A stretch of 64,000 bases of DNA from a bacterium (GCA_031082185.1 JAVHLI010000003.1:62001-126000); one strand, 5' to 3'; counted from the first letter of the stretch, positions 9,601-17,900 are shown. Numbers and translations: made by a program. The notes: a model not told the origin generated them from the sequence alone.

Positions 9601-11036
9601 CCCTTGCCCCCACCCAGCGCGGCGACGCTGCCACCGAAGCGCCCGCGAAGCCCGGAAGGAACCGCAGAAACCCAGCGCGGCAAGATCGCCGCGTCCGCCC
9701 CAGCCAGGCGCACCGCGAGCGAGTACTCGGGCGTGCCGACCGCCCACCAGGCGCTGCCGTGCGCCGTGCCTCCGGCGAAATCGCCGCGGGCGTTGACAAG
9801 ACTCAACCACTGATTCTGCAGCGTGAACTCAGTTGAGGCGTTCCGAAGCGAGAGGTCATCGAGCTGCGCCCTTGCCGCTTCGATGCGGCCTTCCGCACGC
9901 AGGGAGTGGAACAACCCGCTCACGCGGATCTCGCCGGCGGCGATGCCGGCCAGGCGGTAAGGAGCGCGGGGGTAGAGCAGCCTTCCCAGCGTGGTCAGGT
10001 TCGCGCCAGCAGACCGCACGGCCAGATCAAGATACGGCTCTCCGTTGAAGCTGGCCTCGCCACGCACCTCCAGCGGGACCCCGTCAATGGCTCCCCAGAG
10101 GAGCGGGCTGCGGATACGCCCGGTGCTCACCTCGATCTCGCCCCGCACGCCGCTGACCACTGCGCGCCGCGATGGCACGGTGGCGCGTCCGTCACGCAGC
10201 GCGATGCGGCCGTAGTAATCGGTGAACGATCGGCCGCCCGTCCGCGTCCAAAGCAGGTGCAGCGACCCGTCGAACCGGCCGCCGGTTATGCGGACGCTCC
10301 GCCCAGGAATCAGGTAGGGCCCCCAGGCGCCAGCATCCCCTCCTCGGGCTTCCAGATCGAGATCGAGGGTGCGCGAGGAGGTGGTGTAGGTACCCTGCAA
10401 CCTTCCCGGGGACCGATGGCCTTCTCGCTCTTCCTCGAACGATGCCCGCAGCGCTATGCGGGGCGCCCTGGCGAAATCCGCGGACCCGTTAACGCCAGCT
10501 ATCCGCGTCTTGAAGATCTGCGGCGACATCCGGCGGCGGTCCACGAACTCCGCCGTCCCATCGCGCACGATGACCCGCCCCACGAACGTGGGGGCGCCGG
10601 GCGGGCCGGCTATGCGTCCAAGAGCAGGCGGGATGTTCCAGGCTCCAGAAGCGTCACGCTCAAGAGCCAGGACGGGCTCCTCCAGGATCACCCGCACGAT
10701 GCTGCGCCCGATCCCGCTCCTACGGGCGAGGGCACGGACCAGGGTCTGCGTGTCGAAGGTAAGCGTCACCCTGCGTGCGGTGAGCAGCGGGCGTCCGGAA
10801 TCCGCCAACCCGGTCAGGATGACCGCCTCCAGCACCACGCCGCGCCAGGGGTCGCCACGAATGCTGCCGATGGCGATGTCGCTCGCCAGGCCTGCGCCAA
10901 GCGCCGCGACCGCCACCTCCCGCGCCCGGTGCCGCAAGGCTTCTAGTGCCCATGCCGCGGCACCGCATGCGACAAGAACCGCCACCAGCGCCGCAAACCA
11001 GGAGGCAGAACGGTTCGTGCCCCTGCGGGTCCGCAT
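6642..11036 (-). CDS. tamB: TamB / AsmA-like translocation and assembly module protein
   Basis: A 1464-residue protein. One N-terminal membrane helix (about 10-32, ASWFAALVAVLVACGAAAW) anchors it in the inner membrane. The body is a long run of repeated beta-strand units (phrases such as LRLSG, GRLTVSEGTVSI, VDAQEGTVTALG) that fold as a hydrophobic groove or beta-taco across the periplasm. The C-terminal DUF490/TamB domain holds the typical GTAPDGLILDLHSDPERPRGEIVALLAQQ and ends GTRF-like with a terminal Phe. TamB-family proteins carry phospholipid to, or help assemble proteins in, the outer membrane. It starts 1 nt after the stop of the S55 protease gene, so the two are surely co-transcribed. 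Confidence 0.92.
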   Translation of the reverse strand: MRTRRGTNRSASWFAALVAVLVACGAAAWALEALRHRAREVAVAALGAGLASDIAIGSIRGDPWRGVVLEAVILTGLADSGRPLLTARRVTLTFDTQTLVRALARRSGIGRSIVRVILEEPVLALERDASGAWNIPPALGRIAGPPGAPTFVGRVIVRDGTAEFVDRRRMSPQIFKTRIAGVNGSADFARAPRIALRASFEEEREGHRSPGRLQGTYTTSSRTLDLDLEARGGDAGAWGPYLIPGRSVRITGGRFDGSLHLLWTRTGGRSFTDYYGRIALRDGRATVPSRRAVVSGVRGEIEVSTGRIRSPLLWGAIDGVPLEVRGEASFNGEPYLDLAVRSAGANLTTLGRLLYPRAPYRLAGIAAGEIRVSGLFHSLRAEGRIEAARAQLDDLSLRNASTEFTLQNQWLSLVNARGDFAGGTAHGSAWWAVGTPEYSLAVRLAGADAAILPRWVSAVPSGLRGRFGGSVAALGGGKGLTLVGHAFLTGAAAGDITLDSLEVSFRSDPGGITLEQLRLSRGEAWAIAGGHLRSGGEIALETRAGAVELSQLPPSLTRDGLSGRADFTGGVLGSLGDPKLAGTVLVREGAFAGLNFDVARGGVTLGRRGILLDGLAVRSGRAHFRAAGSLTWRPVPALALDVEVERAPAAALGKAMALSLPVSGLVDGRARIEGPLARPSAAGAVALREAEVAGQTVDQASASFQWDGTHLVVSGGSLRRRDSEIGFSGLYHRRTGLAFDLAARRLDLGDLTLPASGSVPMEGRFDAVGRLTGPPASPAVVLSFASPDFVLNGIRFDQTTGEMRWEAGTLRLQPLVLRAGNERYEVAGEMRLGSVPGATLSATVTDGRLSTLLGLTGVRLAFPLDGTVSGSADMDGPLANPAARLDLRMVGGRLGPHPIEGGHADLVLSDGVLTVREFELRPGRGRIAAVGRLNLRGENQIEVSGADLELDFLRPVLRLRRPMTGRLDFTMQLGGTLATPEIGFALEIARGGVEGATFDSLVANAYYRDGLLQVQQALLVQSGHKLRLSGSLPFNPALGRFDERRPVDLRLGLADVNLGLLRLATDVVEEGTGAVEGEIRIGGTVGAPRLTGGVRVQDGRLRLRGMQVPVESLRLTLQFDETTVRVAEGTARLGDGTVRLEGAARILGVSSARPVLAVSEDAPLVLHASGARIAVPPYVDARASGSVRLWGTLGDTSRPPTAEGRLTVSEGTVSITSAAGPTTVPRLSLAFRGLQFDAGRGLAVNVGGLKFDIRPGGSLLLTGTLRNPMLEGTVDAQEGTVTALGAVFDLREGTATFQPHMGLRPVIAARAETHAGATRISLGIRGTAPDGLILDLHSDPERPRGEIVALLAQQAGFARLIEGDVEGALRAEIGRLLFGRVSLALGRAIGLTELVIEYDFDRPLTLRAGKRLLPNLYLTAQTTFDERTRWLWALEYRFSRAWQFALRSDSAGHWDAVFWYATRF

Positions 11037-11037
11037 G

Positions 11038-12837
11038 TCAGCGGATGAGGATCGGTATCCGCTCGGACCCCTGGATCACCCAGTCGGCCCTGATGAACCT
11101 GGCCGCCGGCACGTCGAAACGGGTGAACTCGGCCTGGGTGGCCGGCAGCCCGTACGGCAGCACTCGGACCAGGACGTCGGTGTTTCTCCCGAAGCTCTCG
11201 AAGAACCTGAGCGCGTTCTCCAAGGTGTCCACGCCCCAGGGCTCGGGCTCGGCGCCCAGCGCTTGTCCCAACTGAACTTCCACCGGGACCCTCGCGGAAT
11301 CCATGCCGGCCGACTGCACTACGACCACCGCCGGCCCCCGCGGGAAGTCGCGCGGGATCGGGACCTCAATAAGCCGCGTCACGCGGCTCTCGGCCAGGTA
11401 GGGCTGGAGGACCACGCGGACCAGCAGCGTGCCTCCGGGGCTGACCTCACGGGAGGCGGCCTCGGCCTCCACGATCGAGGCGGTCACGCGCCTGCGGGTG
11501 AGCGATGTCTCCACGGTGAGATCGTACGGATCCAGCCTGCGCAGATCGTTGTAGAATGCCAGTTCCATCGCGTCCACTATGTCGAGCACCGACGCCACGG
11601 CCACGTCGCGGGTACTGTAGAACATGTTCTCCCGAACGATAGCCGCGGGCAGGCCCTTGGCCCGCAGTGTCAGCTTGACGGTCGCGGTTCCTTCCCCGCC
11701 GCCCTGGTTCCGCGCCCGCTCGGTGGCGGAGAGCGCCACCAGCGGGGCCAGCAGCCGCGCCATGTCGCGCCGCCGAATCATCTGCGCGCCAAGCTGGACG
11801 CGCGAGCCGGTGTCCATGTCCGTCACGATCACGCGCAGGTTGAACAGCCGCGGCAGCGGCCCAAGCGAGCCGGCGATTGCGCCGCCCCGATCCTGGTCGA
11901 TGAGCCCGATCATCTCGCCCAGGTTTCCGACCTTGAACGGGCGCGGCAGGGCGCGCAGGACCGTCAGGATCTCCGACGCCGTGAGGATGTACTCAACGTC
12001 GCCCAGGTTGTCCCAGGGATGGCCGCAGACCAGCACGCGGTTGCCGATGCGCGCGGTAACGGTGCAGATGCCCCCGAAGTCAACGTCCCCGCGGATCTGC
12101 TGGATCCCAACGGAGCTGCCCGGCACGATCGGCGCGGCCACAAAATCGCCGCGGCCGCCGTGTCCCTGTAGGATCTCGTGACCCATCGGCTGGATCAGCT
12201 CCGCCAGGATGCGGGCGGCCCGCGGGCTCAGCCCCCGCGCGAAGGTGGCCACCGCTGGCACGGCTACCGCGATGCCGGCGCCGCCTGCCGTCTCCAAGCG
12301 GCGCGCCAGCGCCGGCGTGGGCGCAACCAGCACGCGGTCCACGGCGCGGCCGCCGATTGTCAGCGTGCGCGAGGTGTGGTAGATGCGTGGCCACTGGCCG
12401 CTGGGACGGCGGCGTTCCAGGACCTTGAGCATCTCCTCGATCGGGGTGGCCAGCGCGATGTCCCGCTTGGGCGCCTGCCATGAGAAGGCGGCGCTGAGCG
12501 CGCCGATCAACCTGCCGTTGATGTACATCGGGCTGCCGCTCATGCCGGCAGCAGTACCGCCGGACTTCTCAACCAGCGGTCCGTACATACGGAACAGGAT
12601 CAACTTGTCCGTGCCCACCGGTCCGCCGCCGGACTGCATAATGTCAATGACCTCGAACTGAAACTCCTCAACCCGCTGGCCGTAGATCACCGTCTTGCCG
12701 ACACCACGCATCCCGGGCCTGATCTCGTTCAGCGGCATGATCGTCGGCGTCTGCGCCGCCACCCCGACAACGGGCAGCGTCAATACGGGCACCGCAAGGG
12801 CGAGCATTACGACCAGCGCCTTGAACCGATTCCTCAC
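11038..12837 (-). CDS. SpoIVB-like S55-family serine protease domain protein, permuted motif order
   Basis: A 599-residue exported protein with a GTG start, GGGGGGTG upstream and a signal peptide at 1-29. Residues 34-58 (MPLNEIRPGMRGVGKTV) open the S55-type fold. GGTAAGMSGSPMYINGRLIGAL (residues 93-113) is the SpoIVB nucleophile signature. A GH motif (VLVCGHPWDN, His273), preceded by GGICTVTARIGNR, matches the SpoIVB histidine region, and LGEMIGLIDQDRGGAIAGSLG follows. In SpoIVB the histidine block precedes the serine block, and here the order is reversed. About 250 C-terminal residues look like beta-rich binding domains. No PDZ domain is evident. It is co-transcribed with tamB, so an envelope role rather than sporulation is likely. 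Confidence 0.78.
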   Translation of the reverse strand: MRNRFKALVVMLALAVPVLTLPVVGVAAQTPTIMPLNEIRPGMRGVGKTVIYGQRVEEFQFEVIDIMQSGGGPVGTDKLILFRMYGPLVEKSGGTAAGMSGSPMYINGRLIGALSAAFSWQAPKRDIALATPIEEMLKVLERRRPSGQWPRIYHTSRTLTIGGRAVDRVLVAPTPALARRLETAGGAGIAVAVPAVATFARGLSPRAARILAELIQPMGHEILQGHGGRGDFVAAPIVPGSSVGIQQIRGDVDFGGICTVTARIGNRVLVCGHPWDNLGDVEYILTASEILTVLRALPRPFKVGNLGEMIGLIDQDRGGAIAGSLGPLPRLFNLRVIVTDMDTGSRVQLGAQMIRRRDMARLLAPLVALSATERARNQGGGEGTATVKLTLRAKGLPAAIVRENMFYSTRDVAVASVLDIVDAMELAFYNDLRRLDPYDLTVETSLTRRRVTASIVEAEAASREVSPGGTLLVRVVLQPYLAESRVTRLIEVPIPRDFPRGPAVVVVQSAGMDSARVPVEVQLGQALGAEPEPWGVDTLENALRFFESFGRNTDVLVRVLPYGLPATQAEFTRFDVPAARFIRADWVIQGSERIPILIR

Positions 12838-12864
12838 TGCACACCCCCCATTGCGGGCTCGGCC

Positions 12865-12896
12865 AAGAACAGAAACGACGGGGCCCTCCCCCCGTC
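12865..12896 (-). terminator. Candidate intrinsic terminator/attenuator ahead of the S55 gene
   Basis: On the minus strand GACGGGG (12890-12896) pairs perfectly with CCCCGTC (12877-12883) around a 6-nt loop and is followed by GTTTCTGTTCTT (12865-12876). It lies after the small barrel-sandwich gene and before the S55/tamB operon, so it probably ends or attenuates the wec transcript. Confidence 0.5.
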
Positions 12897-12936
12897 TCCG
12901 GCACGCGGTGTTCTCTCTGCGGGCACGACTCCCCGC

Positions 12937-13248
12937 TTACTTGGGTTCGATGCGGGCAACAACAGTACCGAAATCTCGAATAACCGTGCCTGGCCCGACG
13001 AGCATCTCCGCAACGCGGCCGTCCACGGTAGCCCTGGCCGCCACTGCACGACCGGTCTGCGTCCTGACGAGCACAAGAGGGTCGCCCTCGCTGACGTTGT
13101 CGCCCACCTTGGCCAGCCCCTCGGCCAGTACTTCGCCCCTCAAGGTAGCCTTGACCTCTACCAACGCCTTGGGGGCCGCGGGAGCCGACATGGGAGCCCA
13201 CAGCAGCGCGATTCCAACGGCCAGTACGATCGCTGCAAGCGTACGCAT
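12937..13248 (-). CDS. Small exported barrel-sandwich (biotinyl/lipoyl-like) domain protein
   Basis: A 103-residue protein starting at the ATG at 13246-13248, with GAGGAC just upstream. Residues 1-25 are a signal peptide (MRTLAAIVLAVGIALLW...APA). The rest is a single barrel-sandwich hybrid: VKATLRGEVLAEGLAKVGDNVSEGDPLVLVRT, then ATVDGRVAEMLVGPGTVIRDFGTVVARIE. This is the fold of lipoyl/biotin carrier domains and of the hairpin base of membrane-fusion proteins, but the modified-lysine EAMKM-type motif is absent, so it is not a carrier. It may be a stand-alone envelope adaptor. An extended -10 element precedes it, so it can be transcribed apart from wecB. Confidence 0.6.
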   Translation of the reverse strand: MRTLAAIVLAVGIALLWAPMSAPAAPKALVEVKATLRGEVLAEGLAKVGDNVSEGDPLVLVRTQTGRAVAARATVDGRVAEMLVGPGTVIRDFGTVVARIEPK

Positions 13249-13257
13249 CTTGTCCTC

Positions 13258-13266
13258 ATTATAACA
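13258..13266 (-). promoter_or_regulatory. Extended -10 promoter element for the barrel-sandwich gene
   Basis: On the minus strand the sequence reads TGTTATAAT, a perfect TATAAT (13258-13263) with the TGn extension at 13264-13266. It lies in the 41-bp gap after wecB. The spacing to the ATG at 13248 would give a very short leader that keeps the GAGG ribosome site only if initiation is early. No good -35 is visible. Confidence 0.4.
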
Positions 13267-13289
13267 TACGGACTGCGCGCGCCCCGGGT

Positions 13290-14441
13290 TCACCCCGCGA
13301 ACTCCTCCGGCGGCTGCGTGGCCCGACCGAACCAGTACCGCATCGTATCCACGATCCGCGACGCAGCCCGCCCATCCCCGTACGGGTTGCGTGCCTGGGC
13401 CATCGCCTCCCGCGCGGATGGGTCGGCCAGCAACCTGCCGGCACGGGACGCTATCCGCTCGCGGGAGGTACCGACCAGCTCCACGGTTCCGGCCTGGACG
13501 CCCTCGGGCCGCTCGGTGACCTCGCGCAGCACCAGCACCGGCGTGCCCAGCGAGGGTGCTTCCTCCTGCACGCCGCCCGAATCAGAGAGGATCAGGTAGG
13601 CCCGCGCCATCAGCCGAACGAATGGGGCGTAGTCGGGAGGCTCGATCAGGTGCGCCCTCGGGTGCCCGCCCAGAAGCTCCTCGGCTGCGCGGCGCACCGC
13701 GGGATTGCGGTGTACGGAGAAGACAACCACGATGTCGGGAAAGCGATCCAGAAGGTCGAGCAACGCCAGGTAGATCTGCCGGAGCGGCTCGCCCCAGTTC
13801 TCGCGGCGGTGCGTGGTAACCAGAAGCATGCGCCGGCCATCCAGCAGGGGCAGGCCCGGCGGCAGATCGGTCTCGGGGCGCCGGACAATCTCCGCCAGCG
13901 CGTCAATGACCGTGTTGCCGGTGATCCAGACGCGGTCCGCGGGGATCCCTTCCCGCAGTAGGTGGGCCCGGGCCTGGGCGGTGGGCGCGAAGTGCAGGTC
14001 GGCTATCACGGATGTCAGGCGGCGGTTCATCTCCTCTGGAAACGGTTGGTACTTGTCCCCGGTGCGCAGGCCGGCCTCAACGTGTCCCACCGGGATGCGA
14101 TGATAGAACGCAGCCATCGCCCCCAGCATCGTCGAGGAGGCGTCGCCCTGGACGAGCACCATCGCCGGTTGGAACTCACCGAGGACCGGATCAAGCCCTG
14201 CCAGCGCCCGGGTGCTGATGTCAAAGAGGGACTGCTCCGGCAGCATGATGTCCAGGTCGCGATCAGGCCTGATATCAAACAGCCGCAGCACCTGGTCGAG
14301 CATCTCCCGGTGCTGCGCGGTAACCACCACGATCGGATCGAACTCGTCGCTCTCGCGCAGGCGGGCAACCACGGGTGCCATCTTCACGGCCTCGGGCCGG
14401 GTCCCGAAGATCGTCATGACCCGCAGCCGACCGGAACTCAT
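13290..14441 (-). CDS. wecB: UDP-N-acetylglucosamine 2-epimerase (non-hydrolysing)
   Basis: A 383-residue enzyme that interconverts UDP-GlcNAc and UDP-ManNAc for surface polysaccharide synthesis. The family opening GTRPEAVKMAPV is at residues 13-24. The active-site segment HVEAGLRTGDKYQPFPEEMNR and the nucleotide-binding segment LILSDSGGVQEEAPSLGTPVLVLRE are both present, and the length is normal. It starts inside the stop of wecA (4-bp ATGA overlap), so the lipid-linked sugar transferase and the epimerase are coupled. The upstream neighbour glmU supplies its UDP-GlcNAc substrate. No ManNAc dehydrogenase gene is nearby, so the final polymer cannot be inferred. Confidence 0.95.
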   Translation of the reverse strand: MSSGRLRVMTIFGTRPEAVKMAPVVARLRESDEFDPIVVVTAQHREMLDQVLRLFDIRPDRDLDIMLPEQSLFDISTRALAGLDPVLGEFQPAMVLVQGDASSTMLGAMAAFYHRIPVGHVEAGLRTGDKYQPFPEEMNRRLTSVIADLHFAPTAQARAHLLREGIPADRVWITGNTVIDALAEIVRRPETDLPPGLPLLDGRRMLLVTTHRRENWGEPLRQIYLALLDLLDRFPDIVVVFSVHRNPAVRRAAEELLGGHPRAHLIEPPDYAPFVRLMARAYLILSDSGGVQEEAPSLGTPVLVLREVTERPEGVQAGTVELVGTSRERIASRAGRLLADPSAREAMAQARNPYGDGRAASRIVDTMRYWFGRATQPPEEFAG

Positions 14442-15538
14442 CGGGTCAGCAGGCCCATGCGGCGGGCACCGATCAGCAGGATCACCGCGATGACACCCAG
14501 CGTGGCGATCGAGCCGGTTCTGTTCACGCCGGCCAGCGCGAGGGCCCCCAGGCCGAGCAGCGCGCTGATCATGTAGAGCAGGAAGACCGTCTGTCGCTGC
14601 GTCAGCCCCCGATCCAGCAGCCGGTGGTGAAGGTGCCCGCGATCGGGAAGGTAGATGGGCCGGCCGGTTCGGAGGCGCCGGAAGATGGCGAAGGCGGTGT
14701 CCACGATCGGCACGCCCAGCGCCAGGATCGGCACCACCAGCGAGATCGCGGTGTAGGACTTGTACAGGCCCATCACCGAGAGCCCTCCCAGGACATAGCC
14801 GAGGAACATCGAGCCCGAGTCGCCCATGAAGATGCGGGCGGGGTTGAAGTTGTGCCGCAGGAACCCGACCGAGCTCCCCACCAACGCCGCGGCCAGCGAG
14901 ATCGCCACGACGTCGCGCTTGTGCGCCGCGGTGAGCAGCAGCGTGGTCCCGGCGATCGCCACGATGCCGGCGGCCAAGCCGTCCACGCCGTCTATGAAGT
15001 TGATGATGTTAACCACGGCGACTACCCACACCACCGTCAGCACGGCGCCCCACGGGCCCAGCACAACCATCTTGCCGGTAAGCGGGTTCGTCAGGAACTG
15101 GGTGGTGAGCCCGAAGGGTATCAGCACCGACGCCGCGGCCAGCATGGCCAGGAACTTCAGCGCGGGGTGCATGCCGCGCAGGTCGTCGTAAACCCCAACG
15201 GCCATGAGAAATGTGCCGCCCAACATGATGCCGAGAATCGCGCGGTCCGTGTGCACGGCGATAGGAATGCGGATGAACAGCTCGGCCCCGGTCCCCACGA
15301 GTTCGATGGGCCGGGTCACGACCATGGCCACAACAGCTGCGGCGGTGAACCCCAGGAAGATCGCCACGCCGCCCAGCCGCGGGGTCGGCCGGGTGTTGAT
15401 CCGGCGACCGCCCGGGTAGTCAATGGCGCCGAGGCGTCGCGCCGCCCGGCGCACGACGGGCGCGAGAGCGTTGGTAGCCGCCAGCGCCACCAGCCCAACG
15501 GCAAGAAACCCCGGGATGGACCACCCTATCTCCGGCAC
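14438..15538 (-). CDS. wecA: WecA/TagO-like undecaprenyl-phosphate GlcNAc-1-phosphate transferase
   Basis: A 366-residue polytopic enzyme of the MraY/WecA family with about 11 membrane helices. It moves a sugar-1-phosphate, probably GlcNAc-1-P, from UDP-sugar to undecaprenyl phosphate and so starts a surface polymer. Visible motifs are GVYDDLRGMHPALKF (Mg-binding Asp pair), NFIDGVDGLAAG, NPARIFMGDSGSMFLGY, and the HLHHRLLDRG loop typical of WecA/TagO rather than MraY. The GTG start at 15538 has TAGGAG ahead of it. It overlaps wecB by 4 bp and follows prs by 9 bp. Confidence 0.9.
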   Translation of the reverse strand: MPEIGWSIPGFLAVGLVALAATNALAPVVRRAARRLGAIDYPGGRRINTRPTPRLGGVAIFLGFTAAAVVAMVVTRPIELVGTGAELFIRIPIAVHTDRAILGIMLGGTFLMAVGVYDDLRGMHPALKFLAMLAAASVLIPFGLTTQFLTNPLTGKMVVLGPWGAVLTVVWVVAVVNIINFIDGVDGLAAGIVAIAGTTLLLTAAHKRDVVAISLAAALVGSSVGFLRHNFNPARIFMGDSGSMFLGYVLGGLSVMGLYKSYTAISLVVPILALGVPIVDTAFAIFRRLRTGRPIYLPDRGHLHHRLLDRGLTQRQTVFLLYMISALLGLGALALAGVNRTGSIATLGVIAVILLIGARRMGLLTR

Positions 15539-15547
15539 GCGGTTCTC

Positions 15548-16504
15548 CTATGGAGCGGCGGGCTCGTCAAAGAGCGTGCTGACCGAACGGTCTTCGTGAA
15601 TTCGCGTGATCGCCTCGGCGAGCATGGGGGCAATGGACACGATGCGCACCTTGTCTATCCGCTTGGAGACCGAGACCGGCACGGTGTTCGTGACGACCAG
15701 CTCCCGGATCGGGCTGGCAGCCAGCCGATCAATGGCCGGACCCGAGAGTATCGCGTGGGAACAACAGGCGTAGACCTCTTCAACCCCGCGGCCGATCAGC
15801 GCCGAGGCGGCCGCCACCAGCGTGCCGGCGGTGTCCACGATGTCGTCCACCAGGATCGCGGTACGGCGGTAGACCTTGCCGATGACGTGGGTGATCTCCT
15901 TGACCTGGTTGGGCCGATCCCGCCGCTTGTCAATTATCGCGATGGGTACTCCCAGTTCAGCGGCGAACTCGCGGGCGCGGCCGGTGCCTCCGATGTCGGG
16001 CGAGACGACGACCACGTTCTTGAGCTTCTTCTCCCTGAAGTAGGCGGCGAGCAGCATCCGGGACGGCAGGTGATCAAGCGGGATGTCGAAGAACCCCCAG
16101 ACCTGACCTGTGTGGAGGTCCACCGCCAGAATGCGGTCCGCGCCGGATGCGGTCAGCAGGTTGGCGACCAGCTTTGCGGTAATCGGCTCTCGCGGTTTGG
16201 TCTTGCGGTCCTGTCGCGCGTAGCCGAGGTAGGGGATGACCGCGGTGACCCTACCGGCCGACGCGCGCCGCAGGGCATCGAGGATCACCAGCAGTTCGAT
16301 CAGGTGCTCATTGACCGGCGGGCTCATCGGCTGGATCACGAAGACGTCCGCGCCCCGCACGCTCTCGATGATGCGCACGCTGACCTCACCGTCGGCAAAT
16401 CGGTAGGTCTCCATCTCGCCCAGCGGGATGCCGAGGTGCTCGGAGATCTCCTCGGCAAGCCCTGGGTTGGCGGAACCGGTGAAGACCTTAAGACGCATCA
16501 TCAT
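15548..16504 (-). CDS. prs: Ribose-phosphate pyrophosphokinase (PRPP synthetase)
   Basis: A 318-residue class I PRPP synthetase that makes PRPP from ribose 5-phosphate and ATP for nucleotides, histidine and tryptophan. Conserved blocks are FADGEVSVRI, the flexible-loop segment PYLGYARQDRKTKPREPI, the divalent-metal region DLHTGQVWGFF, and the PRPP loop ILVDDIVDTAGT. Three ATG codons in a row open the frame (16496-16504), so the exact start is uncertain by two residues. The start overlaps the end of glmU by 17 bp, an arrangement (glmU-prs) also common in Bacillota. Confidence 0.96.
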   Translation of the reverse strand: MMMRLKVFTGSANPGLAEEISEHLGIPLGEMETYRFADGEVSVRIIESVRGADVFVIQPMSPPVNEHLIELLVILDALRRASAGRVTAVIPYLGYARQDRKTKPREPITAKLVANLLTASGADRILAVDLHTGQVWGFFDIPLDHLPSRMLLAAYFREKKLKNVVVVSPDIGGTGRAREFAAELGVPIAIIDKRRDRPNQVKEITHVIGKVYRRTAILVDDIVDTAGTLVAAASALIGRGVEEVYACCSHAILSGPAIDRLAASPIRELVVTNTVPVSVSKRIDKVRIVSIAPMLAEAITRIHEDRSVSTLFDEPAAP

Positions 16505-17900
16505 TCTGGTTGGGCTGCTCCGGGATCGGCTCGGCGGCAGGCATCTCGGGCAGGGGTCTCCGCCGGACGAGCCGGGCGGGCATCCCTACCGCCACTCCGC
16601 CCTGCGGCACCTCGCGCCGGACCACGGAGCCCGCGCCCGTCACCGCGCCGCGCCCCACCCGAACGGGCGCGATCAGCATCGTGTCGCTTCCGATGAACGC
16701 GTCGTCCTCTATGACGGTGTGGTGCTTGGCGCGCCCGTCGTAGTTGCACGTCACCGTCCCTGCGCCGATGTTGACCCCTGCGCCGACGCTCGCGTCGCCT
16801 ATATAGCTCATGTGGTGCACCTTTGTGCGGTCGCCGATCGTGGCGTTCTTGATCTCTGCGAAGTTGCCCACCTCGACGAACCGGCCCAGGCGCGCCCCGG
16901 GCCGCAGGTGACTGTAGGGGCCGATGCGGCTGCCCTCGCCGACAACCCCGGCGGTGACGGTGGAGTAGACGATGGTCACGCCGTTACCGACCTCCGCGTC
17001 TGTCAGGCGGGCCCCCGGACCGATGGTGCAGGCCTCACCGACTATCGTGCGTCCCTCCAGAACTGTCCCGGGGTGGAGCACGGTGTCGCGACCCACCCGC
17101 ACTCCGGCGTGCACGTAGGTCGCCTGGGGATCCAGGATCGTCACCCCAGCGGCCATCAGCGCGTCAAGCAGCACCGCGCGCATCGCGGCCTCGGCCCGAG
17201 CCAGATCGGCGCGGCTGTTGATCCCGGTGGCCTCCTGGCTGGAGGCCACGACGACCGCGGCGACGGTGTGGCCGCCATCCAACAGAACCGTAATCGCATC
17301 GGTAAGATAGTACTCGCCCTGCGCGTTGGCCGGCTGCAGGGCGCGCAGGGAATCCCGCAGGGCGCCGCTCTCGATGGCGTACATCCCGGCGTTGATCTCC
17401 CGCACCTCGCGCTCCTGTGGCGAGGCGTCGGTCTCCTCGACGATGCGCCGCACGTTGCCGCTCGCGTCGCGCAGCACCCTGCCGTAGCCGGAGGGATCGT
17501 CGCGCAGATCGGTGAGAATCGTCGCGGAGGCGCCCACAGACCGGTGGTGCGCCAGCAGGGTTTCGATCGTCTCGGGACGGAGAAAAGGCACGTCGCCGTA
17601 GATGACCAGCACGGTGCCGGCGTACCCCTCCAGGTCGGGCAGCGCCTGCATTACGGCGTGTCCCGTGCCCAGTTGCTCATCCTGCACGGCATAGCGCAGA
17701 CCATCGCCCATCGCCGCGCGCACCCCTTCCCCCTCGTGCCCGATGACAATGATGGGGGCGGAGACGCCCACGGCGGCCAGGGTGTCCAGCACGTACGCCA
17801 GCATTGGCCGTCCACAGATTGGATGAAGCACTTTGGGAAGGGCGGAAACCATCCGCTTGCCCTTCCCTGCGGCCAGCACGACCGCTTCGATCTCACGCAT
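16488..17900 (-). CDS. glmU: Bifunctional GlmU: GlcN-1-P acetyltransferase / GlcNAc-1-P uridyltransferase
   Basis: A 470-residue enzyme that makes UDP-GlcNAc for peptidoglycan and polysaccharides. The N-terminal pyrophosphorylase has VVLAAGKGKRMVSALPKVLHP (residues 7-27), LGTGHAVMQA and YGDVPFL. The C-terminal left-handed beta-helix has hexapeptide repeats (VGRDTVLHPGTVLEG, IGPGARLTDAEVG) and the acetyltransferase region VEVGNFAEIKN...NYDGRAKHHTVI. The last 15 residues are acidic and polar and overlap prs. Start at ATG 17898-17900 with GGTGGAG upstream. Confidence 0.96.
   Translation of the reverse strand: MREIEAVVLAAGKGKRMVSALPKVLHPICGRPMLAYVLDTLAAVGVSAPIIVIGHEGEGVRAAMGDGLRYAVQDEQLGTGHAVMQALPDLEGYAGTVLVIYGDVPFLRPETIETLLAHHRSVGASATILTDLRDDPSGYGRVLRDASGNVRRIVEETDASPQEREVREINAGMYAIESGALRDSLRALQPANAQGEYYLTDAITVLLDGGHTVAAVVVASSQEATGINSRADLARAEAAMRAVLLDALMAAGVTILDPQATYVHAGVRVGRDTVLHPGTVLEGRTIVGEACTIGPGARLTDAEVGNGVTIVYSTVTAGVVGEGSRIGPYSHLRPGARLGRFVEVGNFAEIKNATIGDRTKVHHMSYIGDASVGAGVNIGAGTVTCNYDGRAKHHTVIEDDAFIGSDTMLIAPVRVGRGAVTGAGSVVRREVPQGGVAVGMPARLVRRRPLPEMPAAEPIPEQPNQNDDAS

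Noticed and set aside
14624-16696. A 690-codon plus-strand frame across wecA and prs
   Set aside because: It is antisense to well-recognised genes, has no domain pattern, and is a third-position GC shadow.
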